Assembly (NCBI GenBank): GCA_033762815.1
Contig: JANRLF010000007.1
Span: 124,001 to 188,000, forward strand
Direction of reading: 5' to 3'
Length of the DNA: 64,000 nt
DNA from: JANRLF01 sp033762815
Lineage (GTDB): Bacteria > Bacteroidota > Bacteroidia > Chitinophagales > CAIOSU01
Shown: in pieces, positions 52,880 through 62,463 of the stretch
How the letters are laid out: each line of letters begins with the position of its first letter
Position numbering within the stretch: the stretch's first letter is position 1
Notes under the pieces: model-generated
The model's database searches: none
Seen by the model: the letters and a program-made list of their open reading frames with translations, nothing else
What the model was told of the DNA's origin: nothing
Made by a program: the position numbers and the translations under genes

Positions 52880-54107
52880 ACCGTAATGCTTCTATAGGGT
52901 CAAGCCTTGAAGCCTTTAATGCTGGATAGATGCCCGCCGCCAAACCAATCAAGAAGCAAAATATAAAGCCAGAAGCGGCCCAAAGCCAAGGAATAATAAA
53001 ATCTATTTTGAACAATATGGACACAATATTGCCGAAGAGTATGCCTATAATGATGCCCAATACGCCACCTATTTGGCAAATCACAATCGTTTCCACCAAA
53101 AACTGGACGATAATGTTTCTTCGTGTGGCACCAATAGCCTTACTAATACCAATTTCACGGGTACGCTCCGCTACCGATACCAGCATAATATTCATAAGCC
53201 CTATTCCAGCACCGATTAAGGTGATAATCCCAATCATGGTGGCTGCAATGGTAACCTTGCTTAATTGTTCTATTACCGTGGCGGCCAATTTGTCGCTGCT
53301 TACCAATTCAAAGTTGTTATCATCTTTTGGGCGTAGTTTGCGCACTACCCTCATTAATCCTTGGGCCTCTTCCATGGCAAAAGGAATCTTTTTGGGGTCT
53401 TTTACCGCTATACTTATCACGTAGCGGTTCACATTTTTGTCCTTACCAAAATTGCTTCTTGAGTTTTGTTCTGGGATTAAAACCATGTTGTCGCTGCTCA
53501 TCATGCTGCTCCCTTTCGATTTCAGCACACCTATAACCCGGTAAGGGAAATTGCCCACATTTACCTGGTCGCCAACTATAGTGTCTCTGGCATTGAACAA
53601 CCTTTCCGCTAATGCTGATCCGATAATGGCTACATTGCTGCCTGCATTGATTTCCTGAATGGAAAAATTCCTGCCAAGCAACATTTCATAACCTGACACC
53701 TGTAGGTAATTCTCATCAACCCCCATTACACTAATATTAGGATTAGTTTTTTCGAATCGGTGCGATACCGTAGCCATTCTCGTGGCATTATTGGAAATGG
53801 AAACAATGGCTGGATAAGTGTAGCGGTCCTTAAAATTGCTGGCCTGTTCATAGGTAATGGCAGGAAAATCTTTCTTATCTCCCGAGCCACCTCTTCTCAA
53901 TGTAAGGCCTTTGGTACGTACTGAAAAACTGTTGGCACCCAATTGACTGAAATTGCCGGTGATGCCTAGCTTAATGCCATCAACTGCGGTAAGTATGCCA
54001 ACCAATGCCGCAATACCAATGGCAATAATCATAAAAGTAAGGAAGGTGCGCAGTTTATTGCCCATGATTGCCCTAAGGGCAAGCATAATATTGAGGCGCA
54101 GGTTCAT
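52872..54107 (-). CDS. MacB-type ABC transporter permease
   Basis: The 411-residue protein has the MacB/FtsX architecture: an N-terminal membrane helix (about 20-42), a large periplasmic domain (about 45-285) and three C-terminal helices (about 290-400), with the REIGISKAIGATRRNI coupling loop. An ATPase and periplasmic adaptor are not adjacent, so partners lie elsewhere. The family exports peptides, lipoproteins or transmits energy mechanically. It lies 25 bases after ald within the porX operon. Confidence 0.93.
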   Translation of the reverse strand: MNLRLNIMLALRAIMGNKLRTFLTFMIIAIGIAALVGILTAVDGIKLGITGNFSQLGANSFSVRTKGLTLRRGGSGDKKDFPAITYEQASNFKDRYTYPAIVSISNNATRMATVSHRFEKTNPNISVMGVDENYLQVSGYEMLLGRNFSIQEINAGSNVAIIGSALAERLFNARDTIVGDQVNVGNFPYRVIGVLKSKGSSMMSSDNMVLIPEQNSRSNFGKDKNVNRYVISIAVKDPKKIPFAMEEAQGLMRVVRKLRPKDDNNFELVSSDKLAATVIEQLSKVTIAATMIGIITLIGAGIGLMNIMLVSVAERTREIGISKAIGATRRNIIVQFLVETIVICQIGGVLGIIIGILFGNIVSILFKIDFIIPWLWAASGFIFCFLIGLAAGIYPALKASRLDPIEALRYE

Positions 54108-54132
54108 CGGCAGCTAATTTCGCTAAAATAGC

Positions 54133-55359
54133 TCAATAGTTGGCCGTAAATAGCAGGTTGATATCAGTATGCTTAATGTTGAACTTCTCGCCCATGTGCT
54201 GGTTAGTAAGGCAGCCCTTATAAACATATACCCCATTACGGGCAGCATGCTCAGCATGCAAGTATTTTTCAAAGCCCCCCGTTTCGCTAGCCTTTAGCAA
54301 AGTGTCACTCAAAATATTGCTCATGGCATACGATGCGGTACGCGATACCCTAGAGGCAATGTTGGGTACGCAATAGTGTATCACATCATACTTTTTAAAA
54401 GTAGGGTTTTGGTGGGTGGTGATTTCCGAAGTCTCAATACAGCCCCCTTGGTCAATGCTCACATCAATGATCACTGAACCTGGCTTCATATCAGCTACCA
54501 TTTCTTCGGTAACGATAATGGGCGTACGGCCACTTTCGGAATGGATAGCACCCACTACCACATCAGCACTGCGCAATGCCTTTTTCAAAACTTCCGGGTA
54601 AAGGTTGGAGGTATAAATACGTTGGCCCAGATTGTTCTGTAGGCGCATCAATTTATAGATTTTATTGTCGAAAACCCTTACCATAGCGCCCAAACCTAAA
54701 GCGTTGCGGGTTACGAATTCGGCAACAACACCCGCTCCTATCACTACCACATTTGCTGGCGGCACTCCGGAGATACCACCTAATAGAATCCCTTGTCCAT
54801 TTCTACTGGTGCTTAGCAATTCTGCCGCCAATATCATCACATTACTACCTGCTATTTCACTCATGGAACGTACAAAGGGATAGGAACCTGTGTCGTCCTT
54901 GATATACTCTAAAGCGAGTGCTGTCACCTTTTTCTTCATTAGGTTATGGATATAACCTTCTGTAATGGTAGGCAAATGCAAGGGGGTAATAAGAATTTGG
55001 TTCATCTTCAGCATTTCAATCTCTTCTTCGGTAGGCGGGGCCACCTTAAGAATGATTTCAGCTTCAAAGATTTTATGGCGATCGTAAACAATCTCCGCTC
55101 CCGCTTCGGAAAAGTCGCGGTCTGAGAAATGCGAACCGATACCTGCTTTGGTTTCAATCATCACCCTGTGCCCATTGTTTACCAGAATTTGTATGGATTC
55201 AGGCGTTAGCGGCAAACGGTTTTCTTGGAAAGAACTTTCCTTAGGAATACCAATATAAAGTTGCTGTTTCGACTTATGGATTTTCAGCATCGTCTCCTGC
55301 GGGGAGAGTCCAAATTGCACGGAATAACCTGACAATGGTTTGCTGCTTTCTCCGGTCAT
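54133..55359 (-). CDS. ald: Alanine dehydrogenase
   Basis: The 408-residue enzyme has the AlaDH/transhydrogenase-like N-terminal substrate domain (KESSFQENRLPLTPESIQILVNNGHRV, read in parts) and the NAD-binding VVVIGAGVVAEFVTRNALGLGA. It interconverts alanine with pyruvate and ammonia. It is longer than the usual 370 residues because of N- and C-terminal extensions; the relation to transhydrogenase alpha is a known ambiguity, but no beta subunit follows. It overlaps tsaE by four bases. Confidence 0.9.
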   Translation of the reverse strand: MTGESSKPLSGYSVQFGLSPQETMLKIHKSKQQLYIGIPKESSFQENRLPLTPESIQILVNNGHRVMIETKAGIGSHFSDRDFSEAGAEIVYDRHKIFEAEIILKVAPPTEEEIEMLKMNQILITPLHLPTITEGYIHNLMKKKVTALALEYIKDDTGSYPFVRSMSEIAGSNVMILAAELLSTSRNGQGILLGGISGVPPANVVVIGAGVVAEFVTRNALGLGAMVRVFDNKIYKLMRLQNNLGQRIYTSNLYPEVLKKALRSADVVVGAIHSESGRTPIIVTEEMVADMKPGSVIIDVSIDQGGCIETSEITTHQNPTFKKYDVIHYCVPNIASRVSRTASYAMSNILSDTLLKASETGGFEKYLHAEHAARNGVYVYKGCLTNQHMGEKFNIKHTDINLLFTANY

Positions 55360-55796
55360 GGTAAAACGATTCTAAGGTTTCTGTTATCGAATTCGGTTCG
55401 TGTGATAAATATACGAACAAAATCATCGGGCAATAAATTTCCTAATGTTTCAGGCCACTCGATAAAGCACCAGGCTTCAGGGTCTTCTAGATACTCTTCA
55501 ATCCCAATATCCAATGCTTCCTGCGGGTTTTTGAGCCGGTATAGGTCCATATGATATACCCGCTCTTTGCCGTCTCTAGCGTTTGATACAGTGGCATATT
55601 CATTTACTAAGGCATAAGTAGGGCTACTAATGTCGCCAGTTGCCAATTGTTCACACACCGCCTTTATAAAGGTGGTTTTGCCCGCGCCCATATCACCGTA
55701 AAAAGCAAAATGATAATGGCCCTTGGTAAACTCTAGAAAATCTGCCGCCTTTTCAGCTAGGTCATCCAAGCCGCTGATTACTAATTCCATTGTCAT
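55356..55796 (-). CDS. tsaE: tRNA threonylcarbamoyladenosine biosynthesis ATPase TsaE
   Basis: The 146-residue P-loop protein has Walker A GDMGAGKTTF (K40) and the family block SSPTYALVNEYA (about 56-67). TsaE drives the t6A37 modification together with TsaB and TsaD, important for reading ANN codons. It overlaps porX by four bases and ald by four, so it is embedded in the porX operon. Two ATG codons are possible (55796 and 55790). Confidence 0.95.
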   Translation of the reverse strand: MTMELVISGLDDLAEKAADFLEFTKGHYHFAFYGDMGAGKTTFIKAVCEQLATGDISSPTYALVNEYATVSNARDGKERVYHMDLYRLKNPQEALDIGIEEYLEDPEAWCFIEWPETLGNLLPDDFVRIFITRTEFDNRNLRIVLP

Positions 55797-57349
55797 TTGG
55801 CACTATAGACCGCAAAGGGAATAACGATTTCTTCCAAAGAGATGCCCCCGTGCTGGAAGGTGTCACGAAAGAAGTTGACGAAATGGTTGTAGTTATTGGG
55901 ATACACGAAATATTTATCCTCTTTGGCGAAGATATAAGTTGAACTTACATGCGGCTTGGGCAAAAAAGCATCGTGTGGATTTCGTATCTCAAATACATCC
56001 TTGGGTTCAAAATTCAGGTTCTTGCCATTTTTATAGCGGATATTGGTGGTGGTGGCTCTATCAGCCACACATTTGCTGGGGGTATTGACCCTTATACTGC
56101 CATGGTCGGTCGTAAAAATGATATTGACATTTTTACCTGCTAGTTTTTTTAGGGCATTATGCAGCGGCGAGTGCTCAAACCAACTTAAGGCCAATGAGCG
56201 GTAGGCAGCCTCGTCTCCAGCCAGTTCCTTCAGCACTTCCATCTCCGTACGGGCATGTGAAAGCATATCGACGAAATTGTACACAATGGCTACAAAATCG
56301 TAGCTCAAATAATTATGTATTTCATCCTCCAAGGCTTTCCCATCGCGGTTATTGGTCACTTTTACGTAGGATGAACGGATTTCATCCTTGAAAGAACGCT
56401 TGAACAGTGACTTCATAAACAATTCCTCGTGCAGGTTCTTACCGCCTTCCTCTTCGTCATTTTTCCATTCCTTGGGAAAATCTTCTTCTATTTCCAAAGG
56501 CAGCAAGCCGGCAAACAAAGCATTGCGACAGTATTGGGTGGCAGTGGGCAAAATACTATAGTAAGTATCATCCTCCACCATGCGGAACGATTCGGCAATA
56601 ATGGGTTGGATGACTTTCCATTGGTCAAGCCGAAGATTATCGATTACTATCAAAAATGTAGGCACTGTTTTACTCATGTATGGAAAAATCTTCTTCTCCA
56701 TCAAAGTATGCGACATTACCGGAGTACTTTTGTCGTCAGAATCGAGCCAACGCAGATAATTTTTGGTGACGAATTTATTAAACTCCACATTGGCTTCCTG
56801 TTTCTGCATGGTCAGCACATCCTTCATGCCACCTGCGTCCGATTTTGACAACTCCAACTCCCAATAAATCAGCTTTTTATACAAATCGCTCCATTGTCGG
56901 AAATCAAGATTATCCTGTATGGTAGAGAATATCTTTTGAAACTCTTTTTGATAGTCACTACTGGTTTTCGCACTCACCAGCCGCTTATTGTCAATAATCC
57001 GTTTGAGCGTAAGCAGCACTTGGTTGGGGTTGACAGGCTTGATAAGGTAATCGGTAATTTGAGACCCAATGGCCTCCTCCATAATGTCTTCTGCCTCGTT
57101 TTTGGTAATCATTACCACTGGAAGGCCCGCATTGATCGTTTTTATCTCTGCCAAGGTTTCCAGTCCTGACATTCCGGGCATGCTTTCGTCCAAGAAAACA
57201 ATATCTACTTCCTCTTCCCTACAACGCTCAATGGCATCTCGACCATTGGATACAGGGGTAACCTGATAGCCTTTTTGTTCCAAAAACAATATTTGGGGCT
57301 TCAGCATTTCTATCTCGTCATCTGCCCAAAGGATATTGATTTTGTTCAT
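55793..57349 (-). CDS. porX: PorX-type response regulator with PglZ domain (T9SS regulation)
   Basis: The 518-residue protein has an N-terminal receiver domain with phospho-acceptor D54 (VFLDESMPGMSG), T82 and K104, then a helical linker and a C-terminal PglZ (alkaline-phosphatase-fold) domain (about 225-515; LIVIDNLRLDQW and FTTDHGSIRVN as metal-binding parts). PorX with the sensor PorY regulates type IX secretion, and its PglZ domain has been reported as a phosphodiesterase. No PorY is adjacent. It is the first gene of a five-gene operon. It fits the GldM and the T9SS-sorted protease found elsewhere in the window. Confidence 0.95.
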   Translation of the reverse strand: MNKINILWADDEIEMLKPQILFLEQKGYQVTPVSNGRDAIERCREEEVDIVFLDESMPGMSGLETLAEIKTINAGLPVVMITKNEAEDIMEEAIGSQITDYLIKPVNPNQVLLTLKRIIDNKRLVSAKTSSDYQKEFQKIFSTIQDNLDFRQWSDLYKKLIYWELELSKSDAGGMKDVLTMQKQEANVEFNKFVTKNYLRWLDSDDKSTPVMSHTLMEKKIFPYMSKTVPTFLIVIDNLRLDQWKVIQPIIAESFRMVEDDTYYSILPTATQYCRNALFAGLLPLEIEEDFPKEWKNDEEEGGKNLHEELFMKSLFKRSFKDEIRSSYVKVTNNRDGKALEDEIHNYLSYDFVAIVYNFVDMLSHARTEMEVLKELAGDEAAYRSLALSWFEHSPLHNALKKLAGKNVNIIFTTDHGSIRVNTPSKCVADRATTTNIRYKNGKNLNFEPKDVFEIRNPHDAFLPKPHVSSTYIFAKEDKYFVYPNNYNHFVNFFRDTFQHGGISLEEIVIPFAVYSAK

Positions 57350-57490
57350 GGCTTGGTGGTGGGCTTTATAGGTTAAAGTTAACTGCCTTTAGTTAAAAGC
57401 GATGGATAGAAGGAAAAATTATGCCAGTTGCCCATAATTAGCATACCTCTCAAATTTGCCAAAAGCCTTAACTTGCAGCCGCTTTAAAAA

Positions 57491-58723
57491 TTGCTTTCTA
57501 TCAATAAGAAAAAAATATTTAACGACCCAGTCTACGGGTTTATTTCCATTCCCCACGAAATCATTTTCGATTTAGTGGAACACCCCTATTTCCAGCGTTT
57601 GCGCCGTATCCGCCAGTTGGGCATGACGCATTATGTATATCCAGGTGCTTTGCATACCCGTTTTCACCATGCTTTGGGGGCATTACACCTAATGTGCGAG
57701 GCCATTGAAGAACTACGGTTCAAAGGGCATGCTATCAGCAAGGAAGAAGAAATTGCGGTTTGTATTGGTATCCTGTTGCACGATATCGGCCACGGGCCTT
57801 ACTCACATACACTGGAGCAATGCTTGGTAAAAGGCATTTCCCATGAGTTCCTATCCGTGGAGTTTATGAAAGTGTTAAATGAAGAGTTTGGGGGGCAACT
57901 AACCCTTGCCATTGAGATATTCATGGACCGTTACCCCAAGAGATTTTTGCACCAGTTGATTTCCAGCCAGTTGGATATGGACCGTTTGGACTACTTAAAA
58001 CGGGACGGTTTTTATACCGGTGTGCAGGAAGGAGCCATTAGCGAAGACCGTATCATCAAGATGCTGGACGTACGTAACGACCATTTGGTAGTGGAGGCAA
58101 AGGGCATCTATTCCGTAGAAAAGTTTTTGATTGCCCGCCGTCTAATGTATTGGCAGGTATACTTGCATAAAACAGTGGTAGGAGCTGAGCAATTATTGGT
58201 AAATGTGTTGCTGAGAGCCAAGTATCTGGCAAAACAGGGCCTACAATTATTTGCAACCCCTTCGCTGGCTTATTTTCTCTATAATGATATCGATAGGGGC
58301 AATTTTGACAAAGCTGCCTTGGACCACTTCGCACAATTGGATGACTATGATATGTTCACTTCCCTAAAGGTGTGGGCTGAACATGAGGATAGGGTACTTT
58401 CAATTTTATGCACCGCTATGACCCATCGTAAGTTGTTTCATGTCAATCTGGAATCGATAGAAGTCCCCAATGAACGGGTAAGGGAATTGGAAAGACAGGT
58501 AGTGGAGGAATATCATTTGACGCCTGAAGAAGCGGCATATCTTGTGATGACGGGAAGTACTAGCAATAATGCCTACAACCTTGATGATAACCGCATACAA
58601 ATACTCTATAAAGACGGTCGGTTAGTGGATGTGGCTGATGCTACTGACCAACTGAACATGCAATATTTGAGCAAGTCAGTCACCAAGTATTATCTCTGTT
58701 ACCCAAAAGGACTTTTGCGTTGA
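57491..58723 (+). CDS. HD-domain dNTPase / phosphohydrolase (SAMHD1/YwfO-like)
   Basis: The 410-residue protein opens with NDPVYGFISIPHEII and has the HD motif: H60 (HTRFHHALGA), H97-D98 (LLHDIGHGPYSHT) and a later Asp in LDMDRLDYLKRDG. These bind the metal used to hydrolyse dNTPs or related nucleotides. No ATG lies near the start, so TTG at 57491 is used; an in-frame stop precedes it by two codons, which limits the choice. It is divergent from porX across 141 bases. The true substrate is unknown. Confidence 0.92.
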   Translation: MLSINKKKIFNDPVYGFISIPHEIIFDLVEHPYFQRLRRIRQLGMTHYVYPGALHTRFHHALGALHLMCEAIEELRFKGHAISKEEEIAVCIGILLHDIGHGPYSHTLEQCLVKGISHEFLSVEFMKVLNEEFGGQLTLAIEIFMDRYPKRFLHQLISSQLDMDRLDYLKRDGFYTGVQEGAISEDRIIKMLDVRNDHLVVEAKGIYSVEKFLIARRLMYWQVYLHKTVVGAEQLLVNVLLRAKYLAKQGLQLFATPSLAYFLYNDIDRGNFDKAALDHFAQLDDYDMFTSLKVWAEHEDRVLSILCTAMTHRKLFHVNLESIEVPNERVRELERQVVEEYHLTPEEAAYLVMTGSTSNNAYNLDDNRIQILYKDGRLVDVADATDQLNMQYLSKSVTKYYLCYPKGLLR

Positions 58724-58853
58724 TAGTATTGGGTATTGGGTAGACAGAATCGAAATCTACCAAAACTTACACCTTTTGTACGATTGTTTTAAGAAAGTAA
58801 ATTAACCTATTAGTACGTTGTCTTGCTGCTTACTACTCGATACTAAATACTAG

Positions 58854-59546
58854 TTATTTAGGCCAAAATGCGGCTCCAATAAAAAAACCATTACTATCGT
58901 GCGAGGGGTTGCGGTCTACACCCTTTGTATTGCCATTGGATACATGCAAATGCCTGACGCCGAATACTATGGCAGCATTGGGAGAAAAGTTGAATTCTGC
59001 TCCTAAACCATATTTGGTAGTTCCGTTGAGCCTTGTTCCCAAGCGGCCGTCCTTATCAGTTGGTTGGGGAAATTGGTTGTAAAACAAAGCAAGGCCACCG
59101 CCCGATTCGAAATAAAGTCGCCAACGTTCTCTATTTACTGGAAAGAAGCGTGCGTAAGGCCTAATGGCAATTCCAGCAGTATTGTTATTGAACCCATCCT
59201 TTGGAAAATAAAAATCAAGTTCCGCACCTACCGCCATCCATCTGCGCAATTGGAAATTTACCCCAGTATTGTTTTGTGGCAGAAAGGTAAAAGGATACTT
59301 GTAGCCCCATGAAAACCCAGTTTCATTGTAAACGGAAAACTTTCGATGCAAACTGGTATCTTTTTTAGTAAAAATCAAACAAGCACCAACGGCAACTGCC
59401 GGAAGAAAGAAGCCCATGGAAGTGTGTAAGTTCAAAGGGCTGAAACCCAGAGGATTCTGGTACCAAGTATCGCCCGCTGAATACTGGGCGTGCGCATGGT
59501 GATTTAACAAAACACAAAAGGATAGGCATAATACCAAGTATCGCAT
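58854..59546 (-). CDS. PagL-like lipid A deacylase / acyloxyacyl hydrolase family outer-membrane protein
   Basis: The 230-residue protein has a signal peptide (1-20) and alternating hydrophobic strands suggesting an eight-strand beta-barrel with a C-terminal aromatic end (FFIGAAFWPK). The active-site His-x-Ser-Asn is H201-V-S203-N, and a nearby D217 could serve as the acid. PagL removes an acyl chain from lipid A, dampening its recognition. The ATG at 59546 was chosen over a TTG at 59600 to give a clean signal peptide. It is divergent from the antiporter gene. Confidence 0.75.
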   Translation of the reverse strand: MRYLVLCLSFCVLLNHHAHAQYSAGDTWYQNPLGFSPLNLHTSMGFFLPAVAVGACLIFTKKDTSLHRKFSVYNETGFSWGYKYPFTFLPQNNTGVNFQLRRWMAVGAELDFYFPKDGFNNNTAGIAIRPYARFFPVNRERWRLYFESGGGLALFYNQFPQPTDKDGRLGTRLNGTTKYGLGAEFNFSPNAAIVFGVRHLHVSNGNTKGVDRNPSHDSNGFFIGAAFWPK

Positions 59547-59558
59547 AAGTTGTTTTAG

Positions 59559-59579
59559 GTTCCAACTATAGAATGGAAC
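59559..59579. promoter_or_regulatory. Inverted repeat in the pagL-like/antiporter gap
   Basis: GTTCCA (59559-59564) and TGGAAC (59574-59579) form a perfect 6+6 inverted repeat with a 9-base spacer, centred in the 80-base divergent gap. It could be an operator shared by both genes; this is inference. Confidence 0.35.
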
Positions 59580-59626
59580 ATTACATGAAGGTTTAAGCAA
59601 CCCTTATTAATTTCTATCTTGCAACA

Positions 59627-60826
59627 ATGGAAGGTAAGTTGGACAGTACGGTTATTATTATTGCAGCCTGTACGGTGGTGGTGCTTTCATACATATTTAG
59701 CATAATCAGCCTACGTTTCCGTATACCATCCGTGCTATTGTTATTGGCAACGGGTATAGGCTTAAGGTATGCGGAAGGTTATTTCAACTTCCATATCGAT
59801 GTACCAAGGTCAATTGTAGAATCCATAGGTACAGTAGGCTTGATTATGATAGTTCTAGAAGCAGGACTTGACCTTAAGCTTTCCCGAGACAAAGTGCCTG
59901 TTATCCGTAATGCGTTTCTTTCCGCATTACTGATTTTTTTGGTTACCGCGGTATTGATAGCTGGCTTTATTTATTATCGGCTGCAAGAGCCTTTTTTGAA
60001 CAGCTTGGTATATGCCATTCCCCTGTCCATTATGAGCAGTTCAATCGTACTTCCCAGCATCAATCATCTCAACGATGAGAAAAAGGAGTTTTTGATTTAT
60101 GAGGCATCATTATCAGATATCATAGGCATTATATTTTTCAACTATATTGTGGCTGGAGAGGTATTCAGTTTTGTTTCCATAGGACTGTTTGCAGGCAACC
60201 TTATTTTATCCATTATCCTTTCATTGGCCGTTTCGTTATTGCTCTTTTACATGCTACTGCGTGCCAAAGTTAACATTCGTTTTTTCTTGGTTTTCGCATT
60301 GCTCATATTGCTGTACACTATCGGTAAAATGCTACACTTGCCTTCCTTGATTATCATTTTGATGTTCGGGTTGCTAATCAACAATTGGCAATTAATCAAT
60401 TTGCGCTGGCTGAATGTCTTCTCCAAGGAGGAAATAGAACAGACCACACAAAACTTGCACAGCATTACTGCCGAATCCTCTTTCCTTATTCGTACCTTTT
60501 TCTTTCTGCTATTTGGTTATTCTATCGATTTGCAGTTGTTGACTGATATTGACGTCATTGTTTCGGGTACGGCCATCGTAGCTATACTTATTCTTATTCG
60601 GTTCATTTTCCTCAAGCTGTTGCTGAAAAGCAATATTTTGGCAGAACTTTTTTTCATCCCACGTGGCTTGATTACGATACTGTTGTTTTACAAGATTCCT
60701 GAAAACCTGAAATTGGAATCATTTAATGAAGGCATTTTGTTTTTCGTGGTATTGGCTACGGGCATTATCATGATGTTAGGCACGCTGTTTATCAAGGGTG
60801 TAGAGCCTCAAACCGAAGAGATTTGA
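59627..60826 (+). CDS. Cation/proton antiporter (CPA family)
   Basis: The 399-residue protein has about eleven to twelve membrane helices and the family segment IMIVLEAGLDLKLSRDK (about 79-95). It lacks the C-terminal TrkA nucleotide-binding tail of many CPA2 proteins. It would exchange Na+ or K+ for protons across the inner membrane to control pH or salt. Its ATG starts 80 bases from the divergent PagL-like gene. Confidence 0.92.
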   Translation: MEGKLDSTVIIIAACTVVVLSYIFSIISLRFRIPSVLLLLATGIGLRYAEGYFNFHIDVPRSIVESIGTVGLIMIVLEAGLDLKLSRDKVPVIRNAFLSALLIFLVTAVLIAGFIYYRLQEPFLNSLVYAIPLSIMSSSIVLPSINHLNDEKKEFLIYEASLSDIIGIIFFNYIVAGEVFSFVSIGLFAGNLILSIILSLAVSLLLFYMLLRAKVNIRFFLVFALLILLYTIGKMLHLPSLIIILMFGLLINNWQLINLRWLNVFSKEEIEQTTQNLHSITAESSFLIRTFFFLLFGYSIDLQLLTDIDVIVSGTAIVAILILIRFIFLKLLLKSNILAELFFIPRGLITILLFYKIPENLKLESFNEGILFFVVLATGIIMMLGTLFIKGVEPQTEEI

Positions 60827-60863
60827 CACGGCTTGGCCTATTTTCCGTAAATTGCGACCCATT

Positions 60864-61253
60864 TTGAAAAACATATTCCAGATAGGCGACAAAAAGATTT
60901 TTGAAAGGACGGTGTTACCTACCGATACAGCCACTTTCGAAACAGGCATGGTGCATGCCGTATATGCTACCTTTGCCATTGCTCGCGATGCCGAATGGGC
61001 TGGTAGGCTTTTTGTACTCGATATGAAAGAGGAGGATGAAGAAGGTATTGGTACCTTTATTTCAGTAAGGCATTTAAAACCAGTCGCCGTAGGGACAAAA
61101 GTAACTTTTGAAGCCGTATTGACCGCTATAGAAGGAAACAGAATACAAAATAGCTTTACCGCCTATATGGGCAATGAGATATTTGCCACTGGCGACCAGG
61201 AGCAACGCATTCTTAAAAGGGAAAAACTCGAACAATTGCTGCCGCAGCCATGA
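60864..61253 (+). CDS. Hotdog-fold thioesterase-like protein (FlK-like)
   Basis: From the TTG at 60864 the protein has 129 residues, starting KNIFQIGDKKIFERTV, with a central helix (TGMVHAVYATFAIARDAEW) and strands GTFISVRHLKPVAVGTKVTFEA typical of the FlK-like hotdog thioesterases. They hydrolyse short acyl-CoA. No ATG precedes the domain; a second TTG lies at 60852. The stop overlaps the smpB ATG (ATGA), so the two are coupled. Confidence 0.85.
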   Translation: MKNIFQIGDKKIFERTVLPTDTATFETGMVHAVYATFAIARDAEWAGRLFVLDMKEEDEEGIGTFISVRHLKPVAVGTKVTFEAVLTAIEGNRIQNSFTAYMGNEIFATGDQEQRILKREKLEQLLPQP

Positions 61254-61705
61254 GCCTGACCGTAAACATAGAGAACCGAAGGGCCTATTTCGAATATGAA
61301 ATATTGCAGAAGTTCTCTGCAGGTATGATGCTGACCGGCACGGAAATCAAATCCATTAAAGCTGGTAAGGCCAATATTAATGAAGCCTATTGTGTGTTTC
61401 AGAAGGATGAACTGTTCATCAAGAACATGCATATATCGGAATATACGCTTGGCACACACTACAACCATGATCCTTTACGCTTGCGGAAATTATTGATGAA
61501 CAAAAAGGAATTGGAAAAGCTGCATGCCAAGGTGAAAGAGCGAGGGCAAACCATTATTCCCTTGAAAATTTATCTTTCGGAACGGGGGTTTGCCAAACTG
61601 GATATTGCCTTGGCTAAGGGTAAAAAGACACATGATAAGCGCGAAAGCATTAAAGCAAAGGATACCAAGCGCGACTTGCAACGAGTAATACGAGGGCGGT
61701 ATTAA
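61250..61705 (+). CDS. smpB: SsrA-binding protein SmpB
   Basis: The 151-residue protein has the SmpB oligonucleotide-binding core (NRRAYFEYEILQKFSAGMML, TEIKSIKAGKANINEAYC) and a basic C-terminal tail (KGKKTHDKRESIKAKDTKRD), which enters the ribosome during trans-translation with tmRNA. ssrA is not in the window. It is translationally coupled to the thioesterase-like gene and convergent with pcm, overlapping by four bases. Confidence 0.97.
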   Translation: MSLTVNIENRRAYFEYEILQKFSAGMMLTGTEIKSIKAGKANINEAYCVFQKDELFIKNMHISEYTLGTHYNHDPLRLRKLLMNKKELEKLHAKVKERGQTIIPLKIYLSERGFAKLDIALAKGKKTHDKRESIKAKDTKRDLQRVIRGRY

Positions 61706-62358
61706 CTCACTTTGCCCTTCAACATAGGCACAAACTTAAAATCTTCGAATTCTTCCTTCTCGAATTCCGTTTCGCTTACTTTGGTAATGCGCAACATGGT
61801 TTGCACAGCTCCTACGCCAAAGGGGAGTACCATTACACCGCCTATCTTCAATTGCTGCAATAATTTTTTAGGTATCTCAGGTGCGGCGGCAGTAATCAAT
61901 ATCTTATCATAAGGCGCAAAAGCTTCTTTGCCCTCAAATCCATCGCCATAAAACATTTTTACATTGGCTACCCGCATCTTTTCCAATAATAGCTGGGTTT
62001 TATCGAAGAGTTTTTTTTGCCTTTCAATGGTATATACCCTTGCTCCCATAGCACTTAAAATGCTTGCCTGATAGCCTGAGCCGGTACCGATTTCCAGTAC
62101 TTTGTCCCGTTTCTTAACTTGGAGCAGTTGGGTTTGATAAGCCACCGTATACGGTTGTGAAATGGTTTGCCCTTCCCCTATCTGGAAAGCTTTGTCTTCG
62201 TAGGCACTTTCTAAAAAAGCTTTGTCCAAAAAATAATGCCTGGGCAATGTTTCAATAGCTTTTAATACCGCCTCATCCGTAATGCCTTTCTTTCGGATAC
62301 TTTCCGCCAATTTTAGCCGCAGACCTTGGTGCCTATAAGTATCAATCAGTTCTGACAT
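61702..62358 (-). CDS. pcm: Protein-L-isoaspartate O-methyltransferase
   Basis: The 218-residue SAM-dependent enzyme has motif I EIGTGSGYQASIL (about 86-98) and the N-terminal PCMT block with QTISQPYTVAYQTQLL. It methylates isoaspartate in aged proteins to start repair. The ATG at 62358 gives the usual length; a TTG 51 bases upstream would add 17 residues that look like non-coding sequence. Confidence 0.95.
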   Translation of the reverse strand: MSELIDTYRHQGLRLKLAESIRKKGITDEAVLKAIETLPRHYFLDKAFLESAYEDKAFQIGEGQTISQPYTVAYQTQLLQVKKRDKVLEIGTGSGYQASILSAMGARVYTIERQKKLFDKTQLLLEKMRVANVKMFYGDGFEGKEAFAPYDKILITAAAPEIPKKLLQQLKIGGVMVLPFGVGAVQTMLRITKVSETEFEKEEFEDFKFVPMLKGKVS

Positions 62359-62463
62359 GCTGTAAAAATACCTATTCCTCTCGTGTAACTTCTCATATGA
62401 ACCCAACAAGCCAGTGTGGAAATTGGTGCTTATGGGTGAGAATACGAAAGGATTCGCTATAAC

